Source: Thermoplasmata archaeon | Lineage (GTDB): Archaea > Thermoplasmatota > Thermoplasmata > Thermoplasmatales > Thermoplasmataceae | Assembly (NCBI GenBank): GCA_021827885.1 | Contig: JAKAUD010000042.1 | Span: 1-12,531 of the forward strand | DNA length: 12,531 nucleotides | Reading direction: 5' to 3' | Shown: one piece after another, positions 5,497 to 12,527 of the stretch | Layout of the letters: every line of letters begins with the position of its first letter | Numbering within the stretch: position 1 is the first letter of the stretch | The notes under the pieces: model-generated | Databases searched by the model: none | What the model was told of the DNA's origin: nothing | The model's input: the letters and a program-made list of their open reading frames with translations, nothing else | Position numbers and translations under genes: made by a program

Positions 5497-6210
5497 ATGT
5501 TTGAACAAATCAAATCATTAGGGCCTGATTCCATGCTTGTAAAGGAACTAAAAAAGAATTCCGTGAATATGTTTAACAGGATACCGGAAAGTAGTGTAGA
5601 TAGAAGCAGAGCAAAATTATACGGACGATACCAAAAGATTATGAAAGAACAAATTCTTTCTAGGTCAGACGACTTTATAGACGCTCTTACCGATTTTGTG
5701 AAGGATTACCCAAGTGAAAAAGAGATAAAGAGGGTGGAAGATCTATTTCAGGAAGTACTCAAGATCAAAATTAACGAAAGTGGGGCGGAAGAAGAAAAAG
5801 AAGGAGTTAGTTTAGCAGAAAGAATTGCACACTTAGAAGCTACTATCCCACTGAACGAAAGAAACATAGTATATAGGGAAGAACTTAAAGACTTAAAGAA
5901 AACAATGGAAAAAGTAATAAAAGAACTGGTTGCGATTAATTGGGCAGAAGTTAGCGAGGAGGACTCAGAACGTCTTTACTCTTTTTCAGAAGTAATTTCA
6001 ACCTCGAATGCTATCATAGATTCATTGTTGTCTGAATTATCTATAAACAGTAACAAGGATGTGAAGCAAGGAATGTCTGTGTTGCTTTATCTTGTTCTTC
6101 GTGCAAATGCGTATCTGCTGAGTAAAATTACACACGATTCACTTTCATGGACAATATCAGTAGTTCAAGCCTATGCATATGCAAATGTTACTTACCTAAT
6201 TGCAAACTGA
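5497..6210 (+). CDS. Alpha-helical protein paired with a PIN-like nuclease, unknown
   Basis: A 237-aa protein, almost wholly helical by sequence. A charged central section (about 100-145, including ERNIVYREELKDLKKTMEKV) is a likely coiled-coil. The C-terminal third (MSVLLYLVLRANAYLLSKI, then ISVVQAYAYANVTYLIAN) is more hydrophobic and could pack on a partner or membrane, though it carries polar residues and is not a clear transmembrane helix. No catalytic motif is visible. It lies 8 nt ahead of the PIN-like gene on the same strand. The size is larger than usual VapB antitoxins, so if it is the neutralising partner it is of a new kind. It is AT-rich like the following restriction genes. Confidence 0.75.
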   Translation: MFEQIKSLGPDSMLVKELKKNSVNMFNRIPESSVDRSRAKLYGRYQKIMKEQILSRSDDFIDALTDFVKDYPSEKEIKRVEDLFQEVLKIKINESGAEEEKEGVSLAERIAHLEATIPLNERNIVYREELKDLKKTMEKVIKELVAINWAEVSEEDSERLYSFSEVISTSNAIIDSLLSELSINSNKDVKQGMSVLLYLVLRANAYLLSKITHDSLSWTISVVQAYAYANVTYLIAN

Positions 6211-6218
6211 GGTGTAAA

Positions 6219-6950
6219 ATGTCTATCTTTTTCCCAGATACATCAACCCTGATGTCACTATTTGACAAAACAGACCCGCTCCATAATAGAGCAAGAGATA
6301 TTTTGCGCCAGTACAAAATAAAGGATGTTTTTATGCCAGGCACTGTTCTAACCGAATGGCAGAGCATGGCGATGAGGGAACACAAAAAACTGGTTGGGAA
6401 TACAATTAGACTTATGGATTCCAAAAGAAGTGAAGGAGTTTCAACCTTGACCGTCAGAGATTTCAACGTGTTGGTTGATTCTGCGGCCACCGAAATCCGA
6501 GGTAAAGGTAAGATTGAGGGAAGAAAATTAGATCAGGCACGGAGTAACTTACAAAGAGAAATTGAAAGTACCTTCAGGACAAAATCAGGTAAAACCATTA
6601 CGAGCCGTCCAATTGATGATTTGAAGGAATACATAATTCGTCTCAACTATGCTTTTTATGAGAAGAGCATGGGTGTAATTGGTTTCTTCATTCAGCATGG
6701 CTATAGCCATCCGGACATAAAAGAAGACGTTGAAAGGGCAGTGAAACTGTTCATGTCGGAACACAGAATTGACTTGGAAACACAAGATTCTATGATTTTA
6801 GGGGATTTGTTGAGATATGCCGCCGCCGATTCAGAAGATTATGACTTTGTTGTTGGAGATAAGACCTTTTTTAAAAAGGGGCAAGAATACATTAAGTTAT
6901 ACAATGGTGTAATTTCGCGGGTTTCATTCAAACTACTCGCGGCATCATAA
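6219..6950 (+). CDS. PIN-like nuclease with a large internal insertion
   Basis: A 243-aa protein starting at the ATG at 6219, which follows GAGGTGTAAA; in-frame upstream codons to 6147 lie inside the preceding gene and are not used. The acidic residues of a PIN active site are present in order: D7 in FFPDTSTL, E46 in TVLTEWQ, D190 in ETQDSMILGDLLRYA, and D214 in VVGDKTFF. Between E46 and D190 lie about 140 residues, far more than in standard VapC toxins (about 130 aa in total), forming a helical, basic insertion. PIN domains cut single-stranded RNA with metal ions. It is the second gene of a unit with the helical protein at 5497. A toxin or defence effector role is inferred; an RNA-processing enzyme is the alternative. 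Confidence 0.72.
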   Translation: MSIFFPDTSTLMSLFDKTDPLHNRARDILRQYKIKDVFMPGTVLTEWQSMAMREHKKLVGNTIRLMDSKRSEGVSTLTVRDFNVLVDSAATEIRGKGKIEGRKLDQARSNLQREIESTFRTKSGKTITSRPIDDLKEYIIRLNYAFYEKSMGVIGFFIQHGYSHPDIKEDVERAVKLFMSEHRIDLETQDSMILGDLLRYAAADSEDYDFVVGDKTFFKKGQEYIKLYNGVISRVSFKLLAAS

Positions 6951-7045
6951 GTTTCACTATATAATGATTTAAAAGTATGGTATAGAATCCGTTTCACTTA
7001 GATTTTTAGCAAAGTAATTGTGGCATGAGTGGGTAACTCGGATTA

Positions 7046-7141
7046 ATGCATCATTTCAGAAACTGTGACGGCATCCTGTCATTTGTGAGGGAGAATGGAA
7101 AGATCTTCGCAGAAAACTTCCTGATATATGGGGAGGAATGA
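7046..7141 (+). other. Short open frame, possible gene remnant, in the 6951-7172 gap
   Basis: The 222-bp gap between the PIN-like gene and the AbrB gene is without an evident gene. A 31-codon frame (MHHFRNCDGILSFVRENG to IYGEE) has natural-looking codon use and protein-like hydrophobicity but no promoter or ribosome site and no family. A stop lies in frame 12 nt upstream, so it is self-contained or a remnant. TTTTT at 7002-7006 may contribute to termination of the PIN-like operon. Confidence 0.2.
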
Positions 7142-7172
7142 GTTTCGGTAAAAACAAGGAATGCTGAAGGAT

Positions 7173-7331
7173 TCAGTCCATTTTCTTCACGAATACCCTG
7201 CCGTCTTCCTGGTAAAAGCCAATTATATCTCCGGCATTTGCTTTCAGTGCTTCGGCCGCTTTCTTTGGGAGTGTTATCCTGAGCGATGATTCCCTTTTGG
7301 ATATATGTGATACTTCAAGCAGTTGTGGCAT
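7173..7331 (-). CDS. AbrB/SpoVT-type DNA-binding protein (52 aa)
   Basis: A small swapped-hairpin AbrB protein: MPQLLEVSHISKRESSLRIT followed by LPKKAAEALKANAGDII and GFYQEDGRVFVKKMD. The central S-LRITLPK-A-ALKA-AGD-I pattern and the closing strand are the family signature. Such proteins act as dimeric transition-state regulators or as antitoxins. It lies 58 nt downstream of the nuclease gene of the restriction operon, on the same strand. It appears to have its own promoter: AT-rich sequence at 7346-7359 is about 22-25 bp from the ATG. A tandem TTGTGG(C/T)ATT(A/T)AG repeat overlaps its start codon, which suggests autoregulation. No partner toxin follows. Confidence 0.82.
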   Translation of the reverse strand: MPQLLEVSHISKRESSLRITLPKKAAEALKANAGDIIGFYQEDGRVFVKKMD

Positions 7332-7353
7332 TAAGGGTAATTGTGGTATTTAG
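7323..7353. repeat. Tandem TTGTGG repeat over the AbrB start codon (probable operator)
   Basis: TTGTGGCATTAAG (7323-7335) and TTGTGGTATTTAG (7341-7353) match at 11 of 13 positions with an 18-bp period. They span the ATG and the promoter-proximal region of the AbrB gene. A third copy of TTGTGGCAT is found at 7018-7026, about 300 bp away, on the same strand. Confidence 0.45.
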
Positions 7354-7389
7354 TTTAATTATTGTCTTAAATAAGGTGTTCTAAAATAT

Positions 7390-7731
7390 TCATACTTCTC
7401 TCAAGGTATATTTGATTCCTCTTTTCTTGCACCATTCCATGGCAGCCTGGCTTTTACTTCTTGTTATAGGATTATTGATAAGATGCCCCCCCTTAATCTC
7501 TACGATCTCCTGTTCTCCACTGCTGTATTCAATAAGAAAATCAGGGGTGTAATGAGCCAGCTTTCCGTCAAGATTGAAGTATGGTATTCTTATCCCATGA
7601 TTCTTAGTCCACTTAACCACATTGTCTGATTTCTCTAGGAAATCCATAAATTCTTTCTCCTTATCGCTATCACAGTACTCCAAAGAATATGCGCTCTTCT
7701 TTGGATTTGGATATACGCTACTGTTCGCCAT
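7390..7731 (-). CDS. PD-(D/E)XK nuclease subunit of the Type III-like restriction system (separate gene)
   Basis: A 113-aa protein that matches the C-terminal endonuclease domain normally fused to Type III Res helicases. It begins with SAYSLEYCDSDKEKEFMDFL, followed by VVKWTKNHGIRIPYF and HYTPDFLIEY. The core catalytic residues are D64 in TPDF and E78-x-K80 in VEIKGG, and the closing helix is KSQAAMEWCKKRGI. Its ATG at 7731 lies one base after the Res stop (TAA A ATG), so translation is surely coupled. It would make the double-strand cut directed by the Res motor. TnsA-like nucleases share the D...ExK layout and are the alternative label, but the neighbours favour restriction. Whether the split is natural or from a frameshift cannot be told from one sequence. 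Confidence 0.82.
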   Translation of the reverse strand: MANSSVYPNPKKSAYSLEYCDSDKEKEFMDFLEKSDNVVKWTKNHGIRIPYFNLDGKLAHYTPDFLIEYSSGEQEIVEIKGGHLINNPITRSKSQAAMEWCKKRGIKYTLREV

Positions 7732-7732
7732 T

Positions 7733-9763
7733 TTAGTTCACCGTCCCTGAAAATATGCCTTTTAAAATCCCCTTGGTAAAATTCTTCCTTATTTCAGGAA
7801 TGCATTTGATTATATTTTCAAGTTCAGCCTCTGACCCCTCTGACAAAGTCTTATTTCCCAGGAATTTAAGGCTTATGTGATCCATCATCACATTATACAG
7901 ACGCTCCTGTTTTGTGATATCATAAGCATTCTCTTCTATCATTGTCTTTACCAACAGCACAATTTCGTCCCTTACATCATCGATTGTAAAACTGTACTTG
8001 GTTGAGCTTGTGAAAAGTTCTCCCTTTCCCTTGTCCTCAACTTCAGTGCCAAATTTTTTACCCACGCTCTTTCTGCGTATTCTTTCCATCATCACTGCTG
8101 TAATTTCTATGGCCTCATCAGTTTCATATTTGACAGCATTGAGCTTTTCTCTCCAGTCCTTTACAGTATCCTCATCTCTCAATTTAGATCTTATGACCGC
8201 CAACTTAGTTTGAAAACTAGAATCAACCACGGGCTGTTTTATCATTATAAGTTTGTCTGGGTTCACAAGCTTCTGAATGAATTGTCTGCGTTCCGGGATC
8301 TCTTCTTCCCCTATTTCTGTGTTCGGCAGTACATCTTGCCTTATCCTGCTAACATTCATCATCTTCCAGAGCCAGTTATGATCCAATTTTGGATGATCTA
8401 CAACAAGCAATATCTCAGGGTCAGAGCTACCCTTTCTTATCTTTCTTAGCCCCCTACCTATTATCTGTTGACCAAACACAGGAGAGGATATCTTCCTTAA
8501 CAGTAGGATTACAGAAACTTCCGCAACGTCCCACCCTTCTCTGAGCATGAAAACACTTACCACTGCTTCATAGGGGCTATCAATTGAACCGATTCTCTTT
8601 GCCTCCTCCCTTTCACTATCACCTGATTCTTCAGTTACCAAGAGTGTTTTAAGATGAAATTCACTTTCCAGGAATTCCTTTGCCCTCCGGGCTTCGTCAA
8701 TTCCCATAGTTACTACAAAAAGTAGCGGTTTGTATTTTTCGTTTGCTTCTTTCTTTTTCTGTGATATAGCATTAATTGAAATAGAAAGAAGCATCTTCAT
8801 CGGTGCCGGGTCCATTATCCACTGGAATGGTTTCACTCGTTTTTCATACAGCTCCATTTCCTCAGGGGTAAAGTCTGAAATCTTTCTCTTCTCTCTGGTC
8901 TTTGTATTTGTGTAAGTCAGTTCAACGATTCTTGATTCAGGTTGCAGCACTACTATATTTTTGATAACAGGTTTTGGTGAATCCATGGCGGAAGTTATGT
9001 CAAAACTGTAGATCATTTTGGAATCGGGATAACTGCCGTCCGCTCTCTCGGGAGTTGCAGTTGTGTCAAGTCGAATCATGGTCTGGTCTCTAAGAATACT
9101 TAAAACCCTGGAAAATTGCTCTGCAACGCTATTGTGAGCTTCATCATTGAATATTGCAATATTGCCAATTTTGGTCTTTATAAAATCCAGGTTTCTTGCC
9201 GTATTTGAACCAGTGTCATAGAGTTCTTGAATGTTGGTTATTATTATGTCAGCGGATATCATATATTGTGGGTTACCACCACTCTCAAGAACCGTAGCGC
9301 CAATCATATTGTTGAGGCTTCTATCTGGGGTAAGTGACCACTTCTCAAACACTGTTGTATTATTATTGTCTGCTGACCTGATAAAGTCAGTTGCGAGTCT
9401 GTCCTTGACTATCAGATTTGGGCAAATAATTATGAACTTTTCAAACACTGCTTGATAGGTGTACTTCAACCACGCTATTACTGACGCAATGATAAGACTC
9501 TTTCCCCCACCTGTAACTATCCTTAGGAGATATTTCGCCCCTAGATTGTTTCTCTTTATCTCATATGAAAAGATTACCCTCAAAATGGCCTCCTTCTGGT
9601 GCTGCCAGAGCTGTAAACCATCTTTTCTGTGAAGCAGATGTTCGATGAACTCCATTGTTTCTGATCTTGAACCCGGATATCCACCCATAACCCAATTTTT
9701 AAAATCTTCCTCAAAACTCGAAAAGGAATCGGGCATTGTTGAATATTTTTGCAACTCAATCAA
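7733..9763 (-). CDS. res: Type III-like restriction subunit Res, SF2 helicase/ATPase without its nuclease domain
   Basis: A 676-aa superfamily 2 motor: Walker A TGGGKS (84-89), DEAH box in FNDEAHN (207-210), motif III TTATP (234-238), motif V REGWDV (408-413) and motif VI QQIIGRGLR (432-440). The arginine finger and the unusual TGGGKS loop are as in Res/COG3587-type enzymes. Full-length Res proteins are usually about 900-1000 aa with a C-terminal PD-(D/E)XK domain; this chain stops after a helical C-terminal region, and the nuclease is the next gene. It overlaps the Mod stop by 8 nt, with a TTG start at 9763; TTG at 9754 and ATG at 9736 are alternatives. It uses ATP to translocate or switch along DNA from unmethylated sites. 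Confidence 0.9.
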   Translation of the reverse strand: MIELQKYSTMPDSFSSFEEDFKNWVMGGYPGSRSETMEFIEHLLHRKDGLQLWQHQKEAILRVIFSYEIKRNNLGAKYLLRIVTGGGKSLIIASVIAWLKYTYQAVFEKFIIICPNLIVKDRLATDFIRSADNNNTTVFEKWSLTPDRSLNNMIGATVLESGGNPQYMISADIIITNIQELYDTGSNTARNLDFIKTKIGNIAIFNDEAHNSVAEQFSRVLSILRDQTMIRLDTTATPERADGSYPDSKMIYSFDITSAMDSPKPVIKNIVVLQPESRIVELTYTNTKTREKRKISDFTPEEMELYEKRVKPFQWIMDPAPMKMLLSISINAISQKKKEANEKYKPLLFVVTMGIDEARRAKEFLESEFHLKTLLVTEESGDSEREEAKRIGSIDSPYEAVVSVFMLREGWDVAEVSVILLLRKISSPVFGQQIIGRGLRKIRKGSSDPEILLVVDHPKLDHNWLWKMMNVSRIRQDVLPNTEIGEEEIPERRQFIQKLVNPDKLIMIKQPVVDSSFQTKLAVIRSKLRDEDTVKDWREKLNAVKYETDEAIEITAVMMERIRRKSVGKKFGTEVEDKGKGELFTSSTKYSFTIDDVRDEIVLLVKTMIEENAYDITKQERLYNVMMDHISLKFLGNKTLSEGSEAELENIIKCIPEIRKNFTKGILKGIFSGTVN

Positions 9764-11594
9764 CCTCTAAATCTATCACATGCAGAGCTTCGCCACCCTG
9801 GTCATCTTCTACTTTAAAAGCAATTTTTGTCTTTCCTGAGCCTTCTAATTCGGCAGATAACGCCATTTTCCTATCTCCCTTTGTTCTGTTTCCTAGGATT
9901 GCAAAACCTGTCGTTGGAATGAAAACTCCATCAAAACTAAAATCCGCCTGTACGTTCACTATCTTTCCACCATTAAGCGAAACAGATTCGGAGAAATCGA
10001 ACTCATAAGTTCTATATCCCATTTTCCTTACCCTAAGCCTCACAACTGGTGGCATAATGAATCTCAAGAAGTTTGCATAATTCTCATTCTTTTCCACTAT
10101 GTGTTGCTTGAATTTGTCAGAACCTATAGGAACAAGATCTATATTTACAAATTCAATACCTGCACCAAGTCTAGCCAACATTTCCTGGGCCTGTTTTGCC
10201 TTTTCAGAGAACTGCCATCCTATCATTATTCCTTTTTTTCGGTTCTCATAATTCTTTTCTAAATATTCAGCAAAGTTAAGAACAGCGTCTTCATTCACTA
10301 GAATCTCGTGGTTCTTGGACCCGATCCAAATGGGGATTCCCTGTTTCAGTCCAGCGATTGTCTGATCGGCCACCTTCCTTCCGCCAAAAGCATTGAGAAT
10401 AAAGTCTTTAAAGTCATCATCAGTAAGCTTCGAAAGCGAGAATATGTCGAGATCGGAACACGACAATAACTCTATGTTAGGGGAGAAGGATATTTCTGTG
10501 TTTTCTTTTATGGTCTTTAAAATTCTCCCTTTTGAAATTTCTACAGCAATCCTTGATATGTCTGAAACAATCCATCTCCTTTTTAGTTTTTGTGCAACTG
10601 CAGCCGTAGTACCACCGCCACTGAAGAAGTCTGCTACTATATCACCTTCATTTGAGCTTGCCTCTATTATTCTTTCTAGTAATGCTTCAGGCTTCTGTGT
10701 AGGGTAGCCTAATTTTTCATTGGAAATTCCTTGAATAAATGGAATCTCGAATACTTCGGAAGGTCTTCCCTCTTTCATATAAGCCATTCTAACAGTTCCA
10801 TTTTTATTGTTGTATATTTTGAACCGCTTACCATCCTTATCTATCTTGTCATACCTATTAATTGCTTTTTCATCGTAATCTACCAATATTGCGCTCTGGT
10901 CAAAATAATAATCATCAGACCTTGTATAGAACAAAATTGTATCATGCTTCCGCGGATAGTTTCTCGAAGTGCTTGACGGCCCAAAATATTTCCATATTAT
11001 CTCATTTCTAAAATTATCATATCCAAATATCTTATCCATTTCTACTTTAACATAATGTGAGGCATGCCAGTCCAGATGAACGTATATCGATCCTGTTTTT
11101 TTCAGCAGTCTCTTCATTTCAATTAATCTTGCATCGAGCCAGATTAGATATGTAGGCATCCCGCCGTCCCAAATATCCGTAAAGGAACGGACCTCATTTT
11201 CGTCTCCGAATATAACATTATAGTTTCTTCCAGAGAAGAATGGGGGATCGATGTAAATTAGGTCTATGGATTCAGAAGGCAGCATCCTCATTATATGCAA
11301 ATTGTCACCCCAGTAGATCTTGTTAGTAAAATCATAATTACCATCAAATTTGATCTCCTCAACTTTCTGAAAAGGCAGTTTAACATATGGAAATTCTTCA
11401 GAATATCCCTTTCCTTTCTTATAGCCCTTGGGAAGTTCATCTACCGGGACGGTCCCAAACCTTTTTGGGATTTTATAAAATTGAGGTTGTTGCGCAATTT
11501 CAATTGTTGGTTTTATGACCTCTTCAGATACAGTGAATTCGTCAAATTCGCTTAGCTTACTCAAGTTTGAATCTTCTTCATCTTTTGTTGTCAC
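9756..11594 (-). CDS. mod: Type III-like DNA adenine/cytosine-N4 methyltransferase Mod (beta class)
   Basis: A 612-aa protein that methylates the recognition site and gives the complex its specificity. The motifs are in beta-class order: catalytic motif IV DPPF (116-119, in DLIYIDPPFFSGRNYN), a target-recognition section (about 200-290), motif X GYPTQKP (296-302) and SAM-binding motif I DFFSGGGTTAAVA (322-334). IWDGGMPTYLIWLDARLIEM and TGSIYVHLDWHASHY are typical of the COG2189 Mod group. After the catalytic core about 230 residues follow (380-612) that include KVADQTIAGLKQGIPIWIGS and a likely beta-rich end; their role, perhaps binding Res, is unknown. The start is GTG at 11594. A TATA-like box 28 bp upstream points to a leaderless transcript. 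It is the first gene of the operon Mod-Res-nuclease. Confidence 0.92.
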   Translation of the reverse strand: MTTKDEEDSNLSKLSEFDEFTVSEEVIKPTIEIAQQPQFYKIPKRFGTVPVDELPKGYKKGKGYSEEFPYVKLPFQKVEEIKFDGNYDFTNKIYWGDNLHIMRMLPSESIDLIYIDPPFFSGRNYNVIFGDENEVRSFTDIWDGGMPTYLIWLDARLIEMKRLLKKTGSIYVHLDWHASHYVKVEMDKIFGYDNFRNEIIWKYFGPSSTSRNYPRKHDTILFYTRSDDYYFDQSAILVDYDEKAINRYDKIDKDGKRFKIYNNKNGTVRMAYMKEGRPSEVFEIPFIQGISNEKLGYPTQKPEALLERIIEASSNEGDIVADFFSGGGTTAAVAQKLKRRWIVSDISRIAVEISKGRILKTIKENTEISFSPNIELLSCSDLDIFSLSKLTDDDFKDFILNAFGGRKVADQTIAGLKQGIPIWIGSKNHEILVNEDAVLNFAEYLEKNYENRKKGIMIGWQFSEKAKQAQEMLARLGAGIEFVNIDLVPIGSDKFKQHIVEKNENYANFLRFIMPPVVRLRVRKMGYRTYEFDFSESVSLNGGKIVNVQADFSFDGVFIPTTGFAILGNRTKGDRKMALSAELEGSGKTKIAFKVEDDQGGEALHVIDLEVD

Positions 11595-11618
11595 ATGGTA
11601 ACTAAAAAGAAATGAGTA

Positions 11619-11628
11619 GTTATTAATT
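11619..11628 (-). promoter_or_regulatory. TATA-like box of the restriction-modification operon
   Basis: On the minus strand AATTAATAAC, preceded by GGCGA, lies with its centre about 28 bp from the GTG at 11594, suitable for a leaderless mRNA. The 148-bp gap to the next feature (11595-11742) holds no other convincing gene. A 20-codon plus-strand frame at 11659-11721 lacks support. Confidence 0.45.
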
Positions 11629-11742
11629 TCGCCTAAATAGAGGTAGGAAGTTAATAAAATGAAGAACCTTCTCAGTACAAATTACGCAAGTCTACCTGGT
11701 TATATTGGAACAGACGAGTAGGGGCAGGATAAGGAAATTGTG

Positions 11743-12281
11743 TTATTTCTCTTCACTTGAGAATAGTTCCACTAACTCAGGGGTAAGCTCTAGATTATAA
11801 ACCATTTTATTTTCTGGATAAATTTCTCTTTCGTACCAGTGTTCTTTTCTAACACTAGTGGCGACACCTACCTTTATTCCTTTTTCTCTGAGTGCACTGC
11901 ATAACTTCCACTCATTGAACAAATAGGCATTTGATATACAGAATGGCCTTTCTCCATCTTTAGATGAAGATGCAGCTTTGTAGCGTTCAGTAAAAATCAA
12001 CGGATAGACATCTTCGCTAATGTCAGGATTAAGGTTTATCAAGTGCTAGTTAAGTTGTCTATACTTGACATCGATCTTTTTACCCTTTAATTCATCAGCT
12101 ATAAAAGATCCATCATACCATCTTTCACTGCCTTTCTCGTTAAGTTATATCGGGAAAACTTTAGAAACAATCCATTCGGCGATATGGCCTTTTCCGCTGG
12201 TCTCCTTACAATTTGTGAAATCTTATGGTCAATTTCATTTCTATCTTTGATGAGTCTGGAAAGTTCCTTAATTTCTTCCAT
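11743..12281 (-). pseudogene. Decayed gene of an uncharacterised family (one frameshift, two stops)
   Basis: Three pieces make one protein of about 180 residues. Piece one (ATG at 12281) reads MEEIKELSRLIKDRNEIDHK to VRRPAE. At the A-run 12189-12193 the frame must shift by one base, as if one base was deleted. It then continues GHIAEWIVSKVFPI, a TAA (12147-12145), LNEKGSERWYDGSFIADELK, a TAG (12048-12046) and INLNPDISEDVYPLIF to the real end at 11743. The restored protein has a G-IAE-I-S-VF-I block, a W-Y/DG-F....LKGK-I-VK block, a CISNAYLF block and a KVGVATSVRKEHW block near the end. I recall this layout from a bacterial and archaeal family of unknown function (possibly DUF6998; not verified). 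Promoter and start are intact, so the decay is recent. Confidence 0.8.
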
Positions 12282-12284
12282 ACA

Positions 12285-12310
12285 GCGTTAACGCACGGAA
12301 TTAATTTATA
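12285..12310 (-). promoter_or_regulatory. TATA box and 10-bp palindrome before the decayed gene
   Basis: TATAAATTAA (12310-12301 on the minus strand) is centred 25 bp from the ATG at 12281, an ideal archaeal leaderless promoter. Between it and the start lies the perfect palindrome GCGTTAACGC (12285-12294), covering the expected transcription start. It is a likely repressor site. The promoter lies just beyond the stop of the HTH gene at 12312. Confidence 0.55.
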
Positions 12311-12311
12311 A

Positions 12312-12527
12312 CTATCTGCCTATCTGTCCAACAAAGAACTCCTTTTCGGACATTAAAATCATGGGTAAGGGGGTATATAAATTAACAGGTCTGTTTTCAG
12401 GGGCAGGTTTTTCGGACAGAGATTTGAGGATTCCGTGAACCGTGGATCTCTTGATACCAACCAGCTGAGAGATCTCCCTGATGGACCTGCCTTCTCTTTT
12501 CAAGTCCATGATGAATGATGCATCCAC
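12312..12527 (-). CDS. Small helix-turn-helix protein (resolvase/sigma-like HTH), possibly cut by the window edge
   Basis: Residues 7-40 (MDLKREGRSIREISQLVGIK, then RSTVHGILKSL) form a clear HTH of the type found at the C-terminus of DNA invertases, in Hin/resolvase proteins and in small regulators: 'REG-S-REI-----I-RSTV--IL'. The remaining 30 residues (ENRPVNLYTPLPMILMSEKE and so on) match nothing I know. The start is GTG at 12527 or ATG at 12509; the frame may continue past the window end, so the upstream part could be missing. It is upstream of the decayed gene in the same direction and is the natural candidate to bind the palindrome at 12285. Confidence 0.65.
   Translation of the reverse strand: MDASFIMDLKREGRSIREISQLVGIKRSTVHGILKSLSEKPAPENRPVNLYTPLPMILMSEKEFFVGQIGR

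Noticed and set aside
3892..6950. VapB-like protein and PIN-like nuclease as one toxin-antitoxin pair
   Set aside because: They are on opposite strands and about 2 kb apart; the PIN-like gene has its own direct partner at 5497.
11659..11721. Plus-strand frame of 20 codons (MKNLLSTNYAS...) after AGGTAGG
   Set aside because: Too short and isolated; the ribosome-site spacing of about 14 nt is poor and there is no context.
11743..12281. Two separate small genes (a 99-aa protein and a 60-aa protein)
   Set aside because: The sequence between and across them continues the same protein in one shifted frame; the first lacks a good start (TTG right after a stop), so one decayed gene is the better reading.
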